Shown here: in pieces, positions 18,661 through 27,095 of the stretch | Position numbering within the stretch: position 1 is the stretch's first letter | How the letters are laid out: every line of letters begins with the position of its first letter | Origin: Embleya scabrispora | GTDB lineage: Bacteria; Actinomycetota; Actinomycetes; Streptomycetales; Streptomycetaceae | NCBI RefSeq assembly: GCF_002024165.1 | Contig: NZ_MWQN01000001.1 | Location: 5,642,001-5,706,000 of the forward strand | Direction: 5' to 3' | Length of the DNA: 64,000 bases | Translations under genes and position numbers: made by a program | The notes under the pieces: generated by a model | Told to the model about the DNA's origin: nothing | The model's database searches: none | Seen by the model: only the letters and a program-made list of their open reading frames with translations

Positions 18661-19496
18661 CGCCTCGCAGCCACGAGCACAGACCTCAGCAACGGCGACT
18701 GGGCCGACGTTGGTGGAGACGGTGGTGATGTCGACCTTGCCCTCTGCTTCGATGGGGACTGCGCGGCGGCGTAGGGCGTAGCAGGGGCTGCCGGGCCCCG
18801 CCGATCGGGAACGCGGGCGTCGTGGCTCGAGTACTGCGTACACGCCGACGCGGGTCGCTCCGCGAGCGAAAGCGTGCGACCTCGGCCCGATTTCGCTCGG
18901 CCCGGCATCCGTGCTCCCGCGCCGGAGTTCCCGCTCGCAGGCCCCGCCCGGGCATGCCCTCGCTCTTGGCCCGAGCCCCGCTCGTGACCCCTGTCCCCGC
19001 CGTCCGCACTCCCGTCCAAGTCCGTGTGCCCGTGCCTGGGCTCTCCGACTCTGCGCATACTCCGGCAGCCCCCTCGCCTCGCGCCTGCCAGGGGAGCTCC
19101 GCCCCAGCGCCGTGTCGCCGCACAGGCCCGTGCGCCTGGCGTTCCCGTCCTATGCCCGCGCGTGTTGCGGCACTTCCGTCCTCGCCGCGCGCGTGTTCGG
19201 GGGCTTCCGCCCCCTGCCCATGTGCTCGTCCGGGTCCGTGTCCGTGGTTCCCGGGCTCTGCCTCGCGTGTGCTGTGGCAGCCCCGCCCTCGCGTTGCGCC
19301 TGCCTCGGGTCCTCCGATCCCGTGCCCGGGTTTCCGCCCGGCTCCGTGTGTCCGTGTTCGCGCGTCCCGCGTGGGGTTGGGGCGGGGTGGGTTACGCCTC
19401 TGGGAGTAGTGGGTGTTGCTTGACGTCGGGTGGAGTAACGCGGAGATCGGTCCTTGGCCGGACGAGGGGTGTGGGCCTGGGCGGAAGCCTTGGGGC
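18661..19496. other. Intergenic region, no gene seen
   Basis: About 830 bp with several long open frames of improbable composition (Arg/Pro/Ser or Cys-rich) and no ribosome site or domain. Phrases such as GTGCCCGTGCCTGGGCTCTC and variants recur loosely. The final part must contain the promoter of the downstream exporter operon. Confidence 0.45.
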
Positions 19497-21671
19497 ATGG
19501 AGATTTTGTCGCAGGACGAGGGCGGCGTCGGGTCCGCTTCGGTCGGGCACGATCCGGTCGTGCCGCCCGGGCGGCCGGGGCCACGGCGGCGGCGGCGGGG
19601 GCGGTTGTGGGGGGTGCCGTGGGTGGTGCTGGGTGGGTGGGTGTTGGTCGTGCTGGTGGCGGGGATGTTCGCCGCCAAGCTCGGTGACGTGCAGCGCAAC
19701 GAGGCCGTGGACTACCTGCCCGCCAACGCCGAGTCCACCCAAGTGGCCCGGATCCAGGGCGGCTTGCCGGGCGGCGACGCCATGGACGTACAGATCGTGT
19801 ATCGCCGCGACGGCGGATTGACGCCCGCCGACCGGGAGGCGGCCGCCGCAGGGATCGCCGACGTGGTGGCTCGGCATCCGCTCGTGGGTGGGTCGGGGCC
19901 GGCCGCGCAGGAGTCGGTCGATCACACCACGCTGCGCTACGCGTTGTCCGTCGACCGCCGGGGTGCCGAACCGGACGACATCGTGCCGGATATCCGCACC
20001 CTCGTGGAGCGGCATCCCGACGGGCTCAGCGTGCGTGTCGGTGGCCCCGGCGGCATCACGGCGGACATGCAGGAGGTGTTCGCGTCCATCGACGGGACGC
20101 TGATGCTCGCGAGCGTGCTCGTGGTGGCCGTGTTGCTCATGTTGACCTACCGCAGTCCCTACCTCTGGATCGTGCCGCTCGTCTGCGCCGGGGTTGCCGT
20201 GGCCGTCGCGACGGCGACGGTGTACGGGCTGGTGCGAGCGTTCGGGATCACCGTCACCGGGCAAAGCTCCGGGGTGTTGACGGTGCTCGTGTTCGGGGCG
20301 GGCACCGACTACGCGCTGCTCCTGGTGGCCCGCTACCGCGAGGAACTGCGGGTGCACGAACGCCCGTTGGAGGCCATGTTCGCCGCGCTGCGCGGCTGTG
20401 GGCCCGCCGTGTTGGCCTCGTCGGGGACGGTCGTGGTCGGGCTGCTCTGCCTCACCGCCGCCGATCTGAACAGCAGTCGGGGCATGGGGCCGGTCGGGGC
20501 GGTGGGCGTGGTGTGTGCGCTCGCGGTGATGACGACCCTGCTCCCGGCGATCCTCGTGTTGCTGGGGCGGCGGGTGTTCTGGCCGTTCGTACCGGTGTTC
20601 GGGAGTACGCCGAAGCTGGGGCGCGGCGCCTACGCGCGGATCGGAACGGCGGTGTCCAGGCGGCCGATCGCCGTCCTGGTCGCGGGAGTCGTGCTGCTCG
20701 GGGCGGGGGCGTTGACCGCGTTCGGGCTGCCGGGTGCGCTGCGGCAGAGTGACGGCTTCACCAAGAAGCCCGAGTCGATCGTGGCCCAGGAGACGTTGAG
20801 CGCGGCCTTCCCGGAGCAGTCCGGTGCGCCGATCGCGGTGCTGGCGCGGAGCGAGCGGGCTGCGGGCGTGCTGGCGGCGGTGGGCTCGACCGCGGGGGTC
20901 GAGCACGTGCGTCAGGGACGAACGGCCGATGGATGGACGGAGATCCTGGCCTTCGCGAAGGATCGGCCCGAGTCGGCCGGGGAGCATGCCACGATCGAAC
21001 GCCTGCGTGCGGTACCGGATGCCCGAGTCGGCGGCCCCACCGCGCAGCAGATGGACACCGCGCACACCACGGCCAGGGACCGCCGCGTCGTCGTGCCGCT
21101 CGTGCTGCTCGCGGTATTGCTGGTGTTGATCGTGCTGTTGCGCAGCCTGGTGGCGCCGCTGATCCTGGTCGCCGCCGTCGGGCTGGTCTGGGCGGCGTCG
21201 CTCGGACTGGGCGGGCTGGTCTTCGAGCACGGCTTCGGGTACGCGGGCGTGGACGCGCAGACGCCGCTGCTGACCTTCGTGTTCCTGGTCGCGCTCGGGG
21301 TGGATTACGGGATCTTCCTGATGCACCGCGTGCGGGAGATGGCGCTGCGCGGGGATTCGGTGCGGATTGCCGCGCCGGCCGCGCTGGAGACCACCGGCGG
21401 GGTGATCGCCTCGGCCGGGTTCGTGCTCGCGGCGACGTTCTCGGTCCTCGCGCTGCTGCCGCTGGTCTCGCTCGTGGAACTGGGATTCGTGGTCGCGGTG
21501 GGGGTGTTGATCGATACGTTCCTGGTCCGGACGTTCCTGGTCACCGCGGCGAGCGTGGCGCTGGATCGGTGGATCTGGTGGCCCGGCCCGCTGTCCCGAC
21601 GGCCCGCGCGGGGCACCACGGGCACCCGGCCGGTGCAACCGCCCGTGTCGTCCCGGAAGATGGCGGTGTGA
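19497..21671 (+). CDS. MMPL-family RND transporter
   Basis: A 724-residue inner-membrane protein with the duplicated MMPL plan: TM1 near 45-65 (VVLGGWVLVVLVAGMFAA), a large extracytoplasmic loop containing QIVYRR, a five- to six-helix bundle with GTDYALLLVARYREEL, then TM7, a second loop and a second bundle with ALGVDYGIFLMHRVREMAL. These proteins export lipids, siderophores or hydrophobic compounds using proton-motive force. The ATG follows GCGGAAGCC. It overlaps the histidine kinase gene by 4 bp, so exporter and two-component system form one operon. The substrate is unknown; membrane-stress sensing is an inference. Confidence 0.9.
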   Translation: MEILSQDEGGVGSASVGHDPVVPPGRPGPRRRRRGRLWGVPWVVLGGWVLVVLVAGMFAAKLGDVQRNEAVDYLPANAESTQVARIQGGLPGGDAMDVQIVYRRDGGLTPADREAAAAGIADVVARHPLVGGSGPAAQESVDHTTLRYALSVDRRGAEPDDIVPDIRTLVERHPDGLSVRVGGPGGITADMQEVFASIDGTLMLASVLVVAVLLMLTYRSPYLWIVPLVCAGVAVAVATATVYGLVRAFGITVTGQSSGVLTVLVFGAGTDYALLLVARYREELRVHERPLEAMFAALRGCGPAVLASSGTVVVGLLCLTAADLNSSRGMGPVGAVGVVCALAVMTTLLPAILVLLGRRVFWPFVPVFGSTPKLGRGAYARIGTAVSRRPIAVLVAGVVLLGAGALTAFGLPGALRQSDGFTKKPESIVAQETLSAAFPEQSGAPIAVLARSERAAGVLAAVGSTAGVEHVRQGRTADGWTEILAFAKDRPESAGEHATIERLRAVPDARVGGPTAQQMDTAHTTARDRRVVVPLVLLAVLLVLIVLLRSLVAPLILVAAVGLVWAASLGLGGLVFEHGFGYAGVDAQTPLLTFVFLVALGVDYGIFLMHRVREMALRGDSVRIAAPAALETTGGVIASAGFVLAATFSVLALLPLVSLVELGFVVAVGVLIDTFLVRTFLVTAASVALDRWIWWPGPLSRRPARGTTGTRPVQPPVSSRKMAV

Positions 21672-22843
21672 CGACACGAACGAGGTGGGGTGGGGCGTCC
21701 GTCGCGGACGCCCTGCTCGCCGTCCTGTTGGCGGCGGGGGCGGTCGGCGCGGCGCAGGTGTGGTCGGCGCAGCGGGCGCTGGACCCGGTCGGCGCGGCGC
21801 TGTTGCTCGGTGCCACGATTCCGCTCGCCTGGCGCCGGGTGCGGCCGGGGACGGTGCTGGTGCTGACGTTCGCGCTCACCGTGCCGTACCACCACCGCGA
21901 GTACCTGCACGAGAGCGCCGCGGTGCCGGCGTTGGTGGCGTTGGGGACGTACGCGGCGTACGTGCGGCGCGGGGCGGCCGTCGCGGTCGGGGTGGCGGCG
22001 CTGACCGTGGCGGTCGTGGCGATGACCCTGGGCGGTACGGACGGGCCGAGTTGGCGCGATCGTTGCGGGATGGCGGGCTGGGTGGTCGCGGCGGTGGTCG
22101 CGGGCCAGGCGTGGCGCAGCCATCACGACTACGTGAGCGCGATCATCGATCGGGCCGAGCGCGCCGAACGCTCCCGGGACGAGGTGGCCCGGCGGCGGGT
22201 CGCCGAGGAACGCCTGCGTATCGCGCGGGACCTGCACGATCTGCTGGCGCACAGCATCACGCTGATCGGCGTCCAGGCGGGCGTGGCCGCGCACCTCGCC
22301 GCGCAGGAGCCGCCGGCCGAACGGGAGGTCATGGTGGGCGCGTTGGACACGATCGCGCAGACCTGCCGGGACGCCCGCCACGAACTCCGGGCCACGCTGT
22401 CGGTGTTGCGGGACGCCGAGGAGGTCGCGTCGTACGAGGCGGTGCCGGGGCTGGCCGGCCTGGACGGCCTGGTTCCGCTGGCGGGCGCGGCCCGCTCCGC
22501 CGGCATCGACGTCACCCTGACCGGACACGACGGCCCGACGCCCGCGCCCGAGGTGGGCGTCGCCGTGTACCGGATCGTTCAGGAGGCGCTGACGAACGTG
22601 GTCAAGCACTCGCAAGCGCACACGGTACGGGTGGAACTCATCGCCGAGGAGACCGAGTTGCGGGTGAGCGTCGTCGACGACGGGCACGCGAACGAGGTCG
22701 GGGAGGGCGCCGGCTTCGGCATCCTCGGAATGACCGAACGGGCCCGCAGCGTGGGCGGCACGCTGGTCGCGGGCCCCGCTCCCGAGGGCGGGTTCGCGGT
22801 CTCGGCGGTGTTGCCGATGGCGCGGTCGGAGGGCGCGGGGTGA
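21668..22843 (+). CDS. Sensor histidine kinase (NarL/DesK-type)
   Basis: A 391-residue kinase. The N-terminal ~150 residues hold about five hydrophobic segments. Next come RVAEERLRIARDLHDLLAHSITLIGVQAG with the phospho-acceptor His near 189 (HisKA_3 dimerisation domain), and an HATPase domain with YRIVQEALTNVVKHSQA and GAGFGILGMTERARSVGGTL. The GTG start overlaps the exporter stop codon as GTGA. The partner response regulator follows after about 115 bp. The sensing part is membrane-embedded with no recognisable extracytoplasmic domain, typical of kinases that sense membrane or antibiotic stress together with a transporter. Confidence 0.9.
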   Translation: MTTRTRWGGASVADALLAVLLAAGAVGAAQVWSAQRALDPVGAALLLGATIPLAWRRVRPGTVLVLTFALTVPYHHREYLHESAAVPALVALGTYAAYVRRGAAVAVGVAALTVAVVAMTLGGTDGPSWRDRCGMAGWVVAAVVAGQAWRSHHDYVSAIIDRAERAERSRDEVARRRVAEERLRIARDLHDLLAHSITLIGVQAGVAAHLAAQEPPAEREVMVGALDTIAQTCRDARHELRATLSVLRDAEEVASYEAVPGLAGLDGLVPLAGAARSAGIDVTLTGHDGPTPAPEVGVAVYRIVQEALTNVVKHSQAHTVRVELIAEETELRVSVVDDGHANEVGEGAGFGILGMTERARSVGGTLVAGPAPEGGFAVSAVLPMARSEGAG

Positions 22844-22958
22844 AGGCGACGCCGTTGTGCCGACCGCCCGGCCGCGCCGAGCGTCCCGGCGGTGCCGAGT
22901 GCCCCGGCCGCGCCGACCGCCCCGGCTGTCGGGTTCGAGATGAACGGGGGAGTGTGTG

Positions 22959-23654
22959 ATGGGCGATGCCTTGCGGGTGTTGCTGGCCGATGATCAGCAT
23001 CTGGTGCGGTCGGCGTTCGCGATGTTGGTGGCGTCGGCGGCCGACATGGAGGTGGTCGGTGAGGCCGCCGACGGGCGGGCCGCGCTCGAACTCGCCCGGG
23101 AGTGCAGGCCGGACGTCGTGGTGATGGACATTCGGATGCCGATCCTGGACGGGATCGAGGCGACGCGGCTGATCGCGGCGGATCCGGAGTTGTCCCGGGT
23201 CCGGGTGCTGGTGTTGACGACCTACGAGGACGACGAGAACGTGCTGGCCGCGTTGCGGGCGGGGGCCGGCGGGTTCCTGGTCAAGGACACGCGCCCGGCC
23301 GAACTCCTGGCCGCCATCCGCACGATCGGCGCCGGCGAGGCGCTGCTGTCGCCCGGGCCGACCGCACGGTTGATCTCGCGCGTGTTGCGGATGCCGGCGA
23401 CGGCGAGCACGGGTACGCCGGGCTCGCCGCGGGTGGCCGACCTGTCGGCGCGCGAACGCGAGGTGTTGACGCTGGTCGGACGAGGGCTGACGAACGCGGA
23501 GATCGGCACGCTGCTCGGGCTCAGCCCGCTGACCGCCAAGACGCACGTGAGCCGCATCATGGCCCGGCTCGGCGCCCGGGACCGGCCGCAACTGGTCGTC
23601 ATCGCCTACGAGTCGGGTCTGATCGTGCCGGGGGACGACCCGTCGCCGACGTAG
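22959..23654 (+). CDS. LuxR/NarL-family response regulator
   Basis: This 231-residue protein has a receiver domain (LADDQHLVRSAFAMLV, phospho-acceptor Asp near 56 in VVMDIRMPILDG, TTYEDDENV, LVKDTRP) joined to a LuxR helix-turn-helix (LSAREREVLTLVGRGLTNAEIGTLLGLSPLTAKTHVSRIMARLGARDR). ATG 22959 is preferred over the overlapping GTG because GGGGAG lies eight bases upstream. It completes the exporter-kinase-regulator operon and probably controls it. Confidence 0.9.
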   Translation: MGDALRVLLADDQHLVRSAFAMLVASAADMEVVGEAADGRAALELARECRPDVVVMDIRMPILDGIEATRLIAADPELSRVRVLVLTTYEDDENVLAALRAGAGGFLVKDTRPAELLAAIRTIGAGEALLSPGPTARLISRVLRMPATASTGTPGSPRVADLSAREREVLTLVGRGLTNAEIGTLLGLSPLTAKTHVSRIMARLGARDRPQLVVIAYESGLIVPGDDPSPT

Positions 23655-23711
23655 CGTTCGGCCACGGCCTACCGCCACCGCCACCGTGCCCGCGCCCGTG
23701 CCCGCGCCCGC

Positions 23712-24917
23712 TCAGTCCCGGTACTCCGCCCCCGGCGCCGTCACGTCCCCCGACTCCGGGATGTAGCGGGCCAGGTAGGTGTCGAACAGCCGACGCCAGG
23801 TTCCGTCGTGCCGGATGCGTTCGAGGGACGCGTTGACGAAGCGGACCAGGTCCGGTTTGCCCTTGGCGATTTCGAGGCCGTAGGGCTCCCGGGTCAACTT
23901 GGGGCCGACCATGCGGATGAAGCGGTCCTGGGCCTGGAGGCCGGCCATGACGGTGTCGTCGCCGACCGCCGCGTCGGCTTGGCCCTGTTGGATGCGGACG
24001 AGGCAGTCCGTCCAGTTGTCGCCGGTGACGTCGACCAGGCCCCGCGTGGCGTGTACCGCGTCGGCGGCGGTGGTGCCGCCGACCGTGCACACCCGGGTCC
24101 CGGTCGGGAGGCCGGCGAGGCCCTTCGTGTGGTCGGCATCCGCGGCGGGGGTGTCGTCGACGATCAGGACCCGCTGGCCCGACTCGTAGTAGACCGAGCT
24201 GAAGTCGACCACGGCCCGCCGTCGGCAGTTGACGGTGACGGACTTCGCCACCATGTCCACCGTGCCGTTCGCGACCGATTGTTCGCGGATGTTGTTCGGC
24301 ACGACCCGAAAGCGCAGTCGGCTCGGATCGTTGCCGCCGAACAGGTCCGCGGTGATCTCCCGCACGAGGTCGATGTCGAAGCCCTTGAGCCGGTTGTGGT
24401 CGGTCACGTCGGCGTAGCCGAACGGATAGGCGCTCTGGTCGATCCCGACGATCAGGTGGCCCCGCTCCAGGATGCGGGAGAGCGAGCCGTCGGTGCGGTA
24501 GTCGGCCGCGCGGGGCGGGCCGGAGGCCGGTCGCAGGCTCGCGGTGGGATTCCCGCAGGTCTCGGGTGGTTCGACGGCGACTCCGGGAGCGAATCCGGGT
24601 GCGGTCGCGGCGGCGCCGGCATCGGAGCGCTCGGCGGGGGAGGAGGCGGCGGGTGCGCCGGATGTGGTGGAGCCGGCGGACGTACAGGACGCCAGTGCCG
24701 CGAGCGCGATCAGTACGACCGCCATCGACAGCGCGGATGTCGGCCGAAGCGTGGTTCTGCGGCGTCGCCGAAGCGGGATCCCCCGGGCGCCTCGCCGTCG
24801 CGGGTGTCGGGTCGCCGTGCGCGGAGCCCTCCCGTCGGGACGCCGAAGTCCCGTGAACCGGCGGGCCCGAAGCGGGCGGCGGGCCGTGCGGTGCGGTCGG
24901 ACCGCGTGCCTGTACAT
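23712..24917 (-). CDS. Amino-acid-type ABC substrate-binding lipoprotein with long Arg-rich N-terminus
   Basis: A 401-residue protein whose mature part is a periplasmic-binding-protein type 2 fold (SBP_bac_3): GHLIVGIDQSAYPFGY, KGFDIDLVREITADLF, VDMVAKSVTVNCRRR and GDDTVMAGLQAQDRF. These features fit glutamate/glutamine binding proteins. The lipobox is LASC at the end of MAVVLIALAALASC. Before it lie about 64 residues very rich in Arg. I keep this long form because ATG 24917 has an excellent GGAGGTGA site six bases upstream, while the internal ATG 24725 has none. No permease or ATPase gene is adjacent, so it may sense rather than import. Confidence 0.8.
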   Translation of the reverse strand: MYRHAVRPHRTARRPLRARRFTGLRRPDGRAPRTATRHPRRRGARGIPLRRRRRTTLRPTSALSMAVVLIALAALASCTSAGSTTSGAPAASSPAERSDAGAAATAPGFAPGVAVEPPETCGNPTASLRPASGPPRAADYRTDGSLSRILERGHLIVGIDQSAYPFGYADVTDHNRLKGFDIDLVREITADLFGGNDPSRLRFRVVPNNIREQSVANGTVDMVAKSVTVNCRRRAVVDFSSVYYESGQRVLIVDDTPAADADHTKGLAGLPTGTRVCTVGGTTAADAVHATRGLVDVTGDNWTDCLVRIQQGQADAAVGDDTVMAGLQAQDRFIRMVGPKLTREPYGLEIAKGKPDLVRFVNASLERIRHDGTWRRLFDTYLARYIPESGDVTAPGAEYRD

Positions 24918-25101
24918 GACGCGTCACCTCCCGGGGCGGTGTGCGCGACACCGCTCGGCGCAGCCGATTCTGCCTTGATCGAGACGCTACCCGGGCCAAC
25001 TCGCGGGCTACCGGGGGTAATCCCCCGAATTGTTGATGTACACGAAACCGGCCGGACCCTACGGCGCCGCCCCACCCACATCCGGCCCACTGCGCCCGAG
25101 T

Positions 25102-25698
25102 TCACGCCCCCGGACCTCCCGCACCCGAGCCTTCCGCTCCCAGGTTCCCGGTCAAGCAGCGTTGGATCTGGGGGCCGAGCCAGGCGACGACCTCGGGATG
25201 CGTCATGGCCACGATCGGCGGCAGTCGCAGGACGTATCGGCACAGGGCGAGCCCCAGCACCTGGGTGGCGATCAGGCCGGCGCGCCGGGGGGCCTCGGCG
25301 GCGTTCGGACAGGTGCGGAGCACAAGCGGGGCGAGCTGGTCCGCGAAGACCGCGCGCATACGCTCGGCGGCGTCGTCGTTCGTCACCCCGGTCCGCAGCA
25401 GGATCAGCATCGCCTCGTCACCCTCCCAGCGGTCGAGGAAGTGCGCCGAGAGCACCGCGCCGAGGTGCGAGCGGGGGACCGTATCGAGTGCGGGGAACCG
25501 AAGGTCGACGTCCGCCGCGGCGGCGAACAACTTCTCCTTCGTGCCGAAGTAACGCATCACCATCGACGGATCGATCGCCGCATCGGAGGCGATCGCCCGA
25601 ATCGTCGCGCGTTCGTAGCCGTCGGAACCGAATCGTTCCCGGGCGGCGGCCAGGATCACGGCCTTGGTCTCGATGGACGACCTTCGCGGAGTACTCAT
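25102..25698 (-). CDS. TetR-family transcriptional regulator
   Basis: This 198-residue protein has an N-terminal TetR helix-turn-helix, TKAVILAAARERFGSDGYERATIRAIASDAAIDPSMVMRYFGTKEKLFAAA, and a C-terminal ligand domain of the TetR_C type. It is divergent from an FAD monooxygenase gene. A set of CCAAC-N4-GTTGG dyads lies between the two genes and begins only two bases before this gene's ATG, so the message may be leaderless and autorepression would be direct. No ribosome site is visible. Confidence 0.9.
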   Translation of the reverse strand: MSTPRRSSIETKAVILAAARERFGSDGYERATIRAIASDAAIDPSMVMRYFGTKEKLFAAAADVDLRFPALDTVPRSHLGAVLSAHFLDRWEGDEAMLILLRTGVTNDDAAERMRAVFADQLAPLVLRTCPNAAEAPRRAGLIATQVLGLALCRYVLRLPPIVAMTHPEVVAWLGPQIQRCLTGNLGAEGSGAGGPGA

Positions 25699-25699
25699 G

Positions 25700-25785
25700 C
25701 CAACGATTGTAGGCCAACGCCTGTTGACTTACTGCCACGAGGCGGCCATGGTTGATGCCAACAGACGTTGGCCAACAAACGTTGG
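25700..25785. promoter_or_regulatory. Two pairs of tandem 14-bp operators for the TetR regulator
   Basis: CCAACAGACGTTGG (25758-25771) and CCAACAAACGTTGG (25772-25785) are perfect-arm dyads (CCAAC-N4-GTTGG) placed head to tail with no gap. A second tandem pair is degenerate: CCAACGATTGTAGG (25700-25713) and CCAACGCCTGTTGA (25714-25727). The pairs start 58 bp apart. The left pair abuts the TetR start codon and the right pair lies 63 bp before the monooxygenase start, so each pair covers one promoter. Confidence 0.7.
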
Positions 25786-25847
25786 CCTCGAAGGGGTCCG
25801 GGTTTCGATCCGGCTTCCGACCCCAATCCCAACCCCAGGAGCCCCCG

Positions 25848-27002
25848 ATGAGCACCGAACTCCCCGCCACCACCGATGTCCTCATCGTGGGCGCCGGCCC
25901 CGCCGGACTGACCCTCGCCGTCGCCCTCGCCGCCCAGGGCCGAGACGTCACCGTCGTCGACGCCCATACGGCCGCCGAGCAGACCTCGCGCGCCGCCGTC
26001 GTACACGCCCGCACCCTCGAGGTACTGGCCCCGCTCGGAGTCGCCGCACCGCTCGTCGCGCAGGGCATCCCCTCGCCGACGTTCACCGTCCGCGACCGCG
26101 ACCGCGTGGTGGTCCGGATCGACTTCTCCGGCCTGCCCACGGAGTATCCGTACTCGCTGATGGTTTCCCAGGCCACGACGGAGGCCGCCCTCCTCGACCG
26201 CCTCACCGAACTCGGCGGCACCGTGCTGCGGCCGTACCGGGTGACCACCCTCGACCAGGACGCCGACGGCGTGACCGCGACCTTCGAGACCGGCGAACGC
26301 GTCCGCGCCGGTTGGGTGGTCGGCGCCGACGGCATGCACAGCACCGTTCGCGACCAGGCCGGGATCGGCTTCCAGGGGGGCACCTACGCCGAGTCGTTCG
26401 TCCTCGCCGACGTGCGGCTGAGCGGCGCGGTCGCGGCCGACGAGGTGATCCTGTACTTCGCCCCCGCCGGCCTCGTCGTGCTCGCCCCGCTCCCCGGAGG
26501 TCGACACCGGATCGTCGCGCCGGTCGTCGACGCGCCACACGAGCCGTCGGCGGCCTACGTGCAGGAACTCCTCGACGTACGCGGTTCGAAGGCCGGCAGC
26601 GTGGTGGTCGAGGAGGTCGTCTGGGGATCGCGCTTCCGGGTCCACCACCGGATCGCCGACACCTACCGCGCGGGCCGGATCCTGCTCGCCGGCGACGCCG
26701 CCCACGTACACAGCCCGGCCGGCGGCCAGGGCATGAACGCCGGCATCCTCGACGCGGTGACCCTGGCCGAGGCACTGGGCTCCGTACTCGACGGCGGCCC
26801 CACCGCGGCCCTGGACACCTACGGCGCCATCCGCCGCCCGATCGCCGAACGCATCGTCGAACTCGCCGACCGGATGACCCGGGTGGCCACCCTCGCGCCG
26901 GCGCTGCGCCCCCTGCGCAACCTCGTGCTGCGCACCCTCACCCGGATCCCCGCCGTGCGCCGCGAACTCGCCCTGCGGCTCTCGGGTTTGACCTACCGCT
27001 GA
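25848..27002 (+). CDS. FAD-dependent aromatic-ring-type monooxygenase
   Basis: A 384-residue flavoprotein of the PheA/TfdB/UbiH hydroxylase family. It has the Rossmann motif VLIVGAGPAGLTLAVALAAQG, the NAD(P)H/FAD motif with VVGADGMHSTVRDQAG and the second FAD motif RILLAGDAAHVHSPAGGQGMNAGILDAVTLA. It is shorter than two-domain phenol hydroxylases and lacks their C-terminal thioredoxin-like domain. It probably hydroxylates an aromatic or polyketide-like compound, possibly an antibiotic, which would explain TetR control. ATG 25848 has AGGAG upstream; a longer upstream frame would include the operator DNA and is rejected. Confidence 0.85.
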   Translation: MSTELPATTDVLIVGAGPAGLTLAVALAAQGRDVTVVDAHTAAEQTSRAAVVHARTLEVLAPLGVAAPLVAQGIPSPTFTVRDRDRVVVRIDFSGLPTEYPYSLMVSQATTEAALLDRLTELGGTVLRPYRVTTLDQDADGVTATFETGERVRAGWVVGADGMHSTVRDQAGIGFQGGTYAESFVLADVRLSGAVAADEVILYFAPAGLVVLAPLPGGRHRIVAPVVDAPHEPSAAYVQELLDVRGSKAGSVVVEEVVWGSRFRVHHRIADTYRAGRILLAGDAAHVHSPAGGQGMNAGILDAVTLAEALGSVLDGGPTAALDTYGAIRRPIAERIVELADRMTRVATLAPALRPLRNLVLRTLTRIPAVRRELALRLSGLTYR

Positions 27003-27095
27003 CCCCACCGGGGCCGGCCGCGCCGCGAAGCGCGCCGCCGCCGACCCCCGGCACGTGCGGACGCCGGACCCACTCCGGCCCCCGCCTCCGTCCCC

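Noticed and set aside
18686-19699. Minus-strand open frame rich in Arg, Pro and His overlapping the exporter start
   Set aside because: No family features, and it conflicts with the clear N-terminus of the MMPL transporter.
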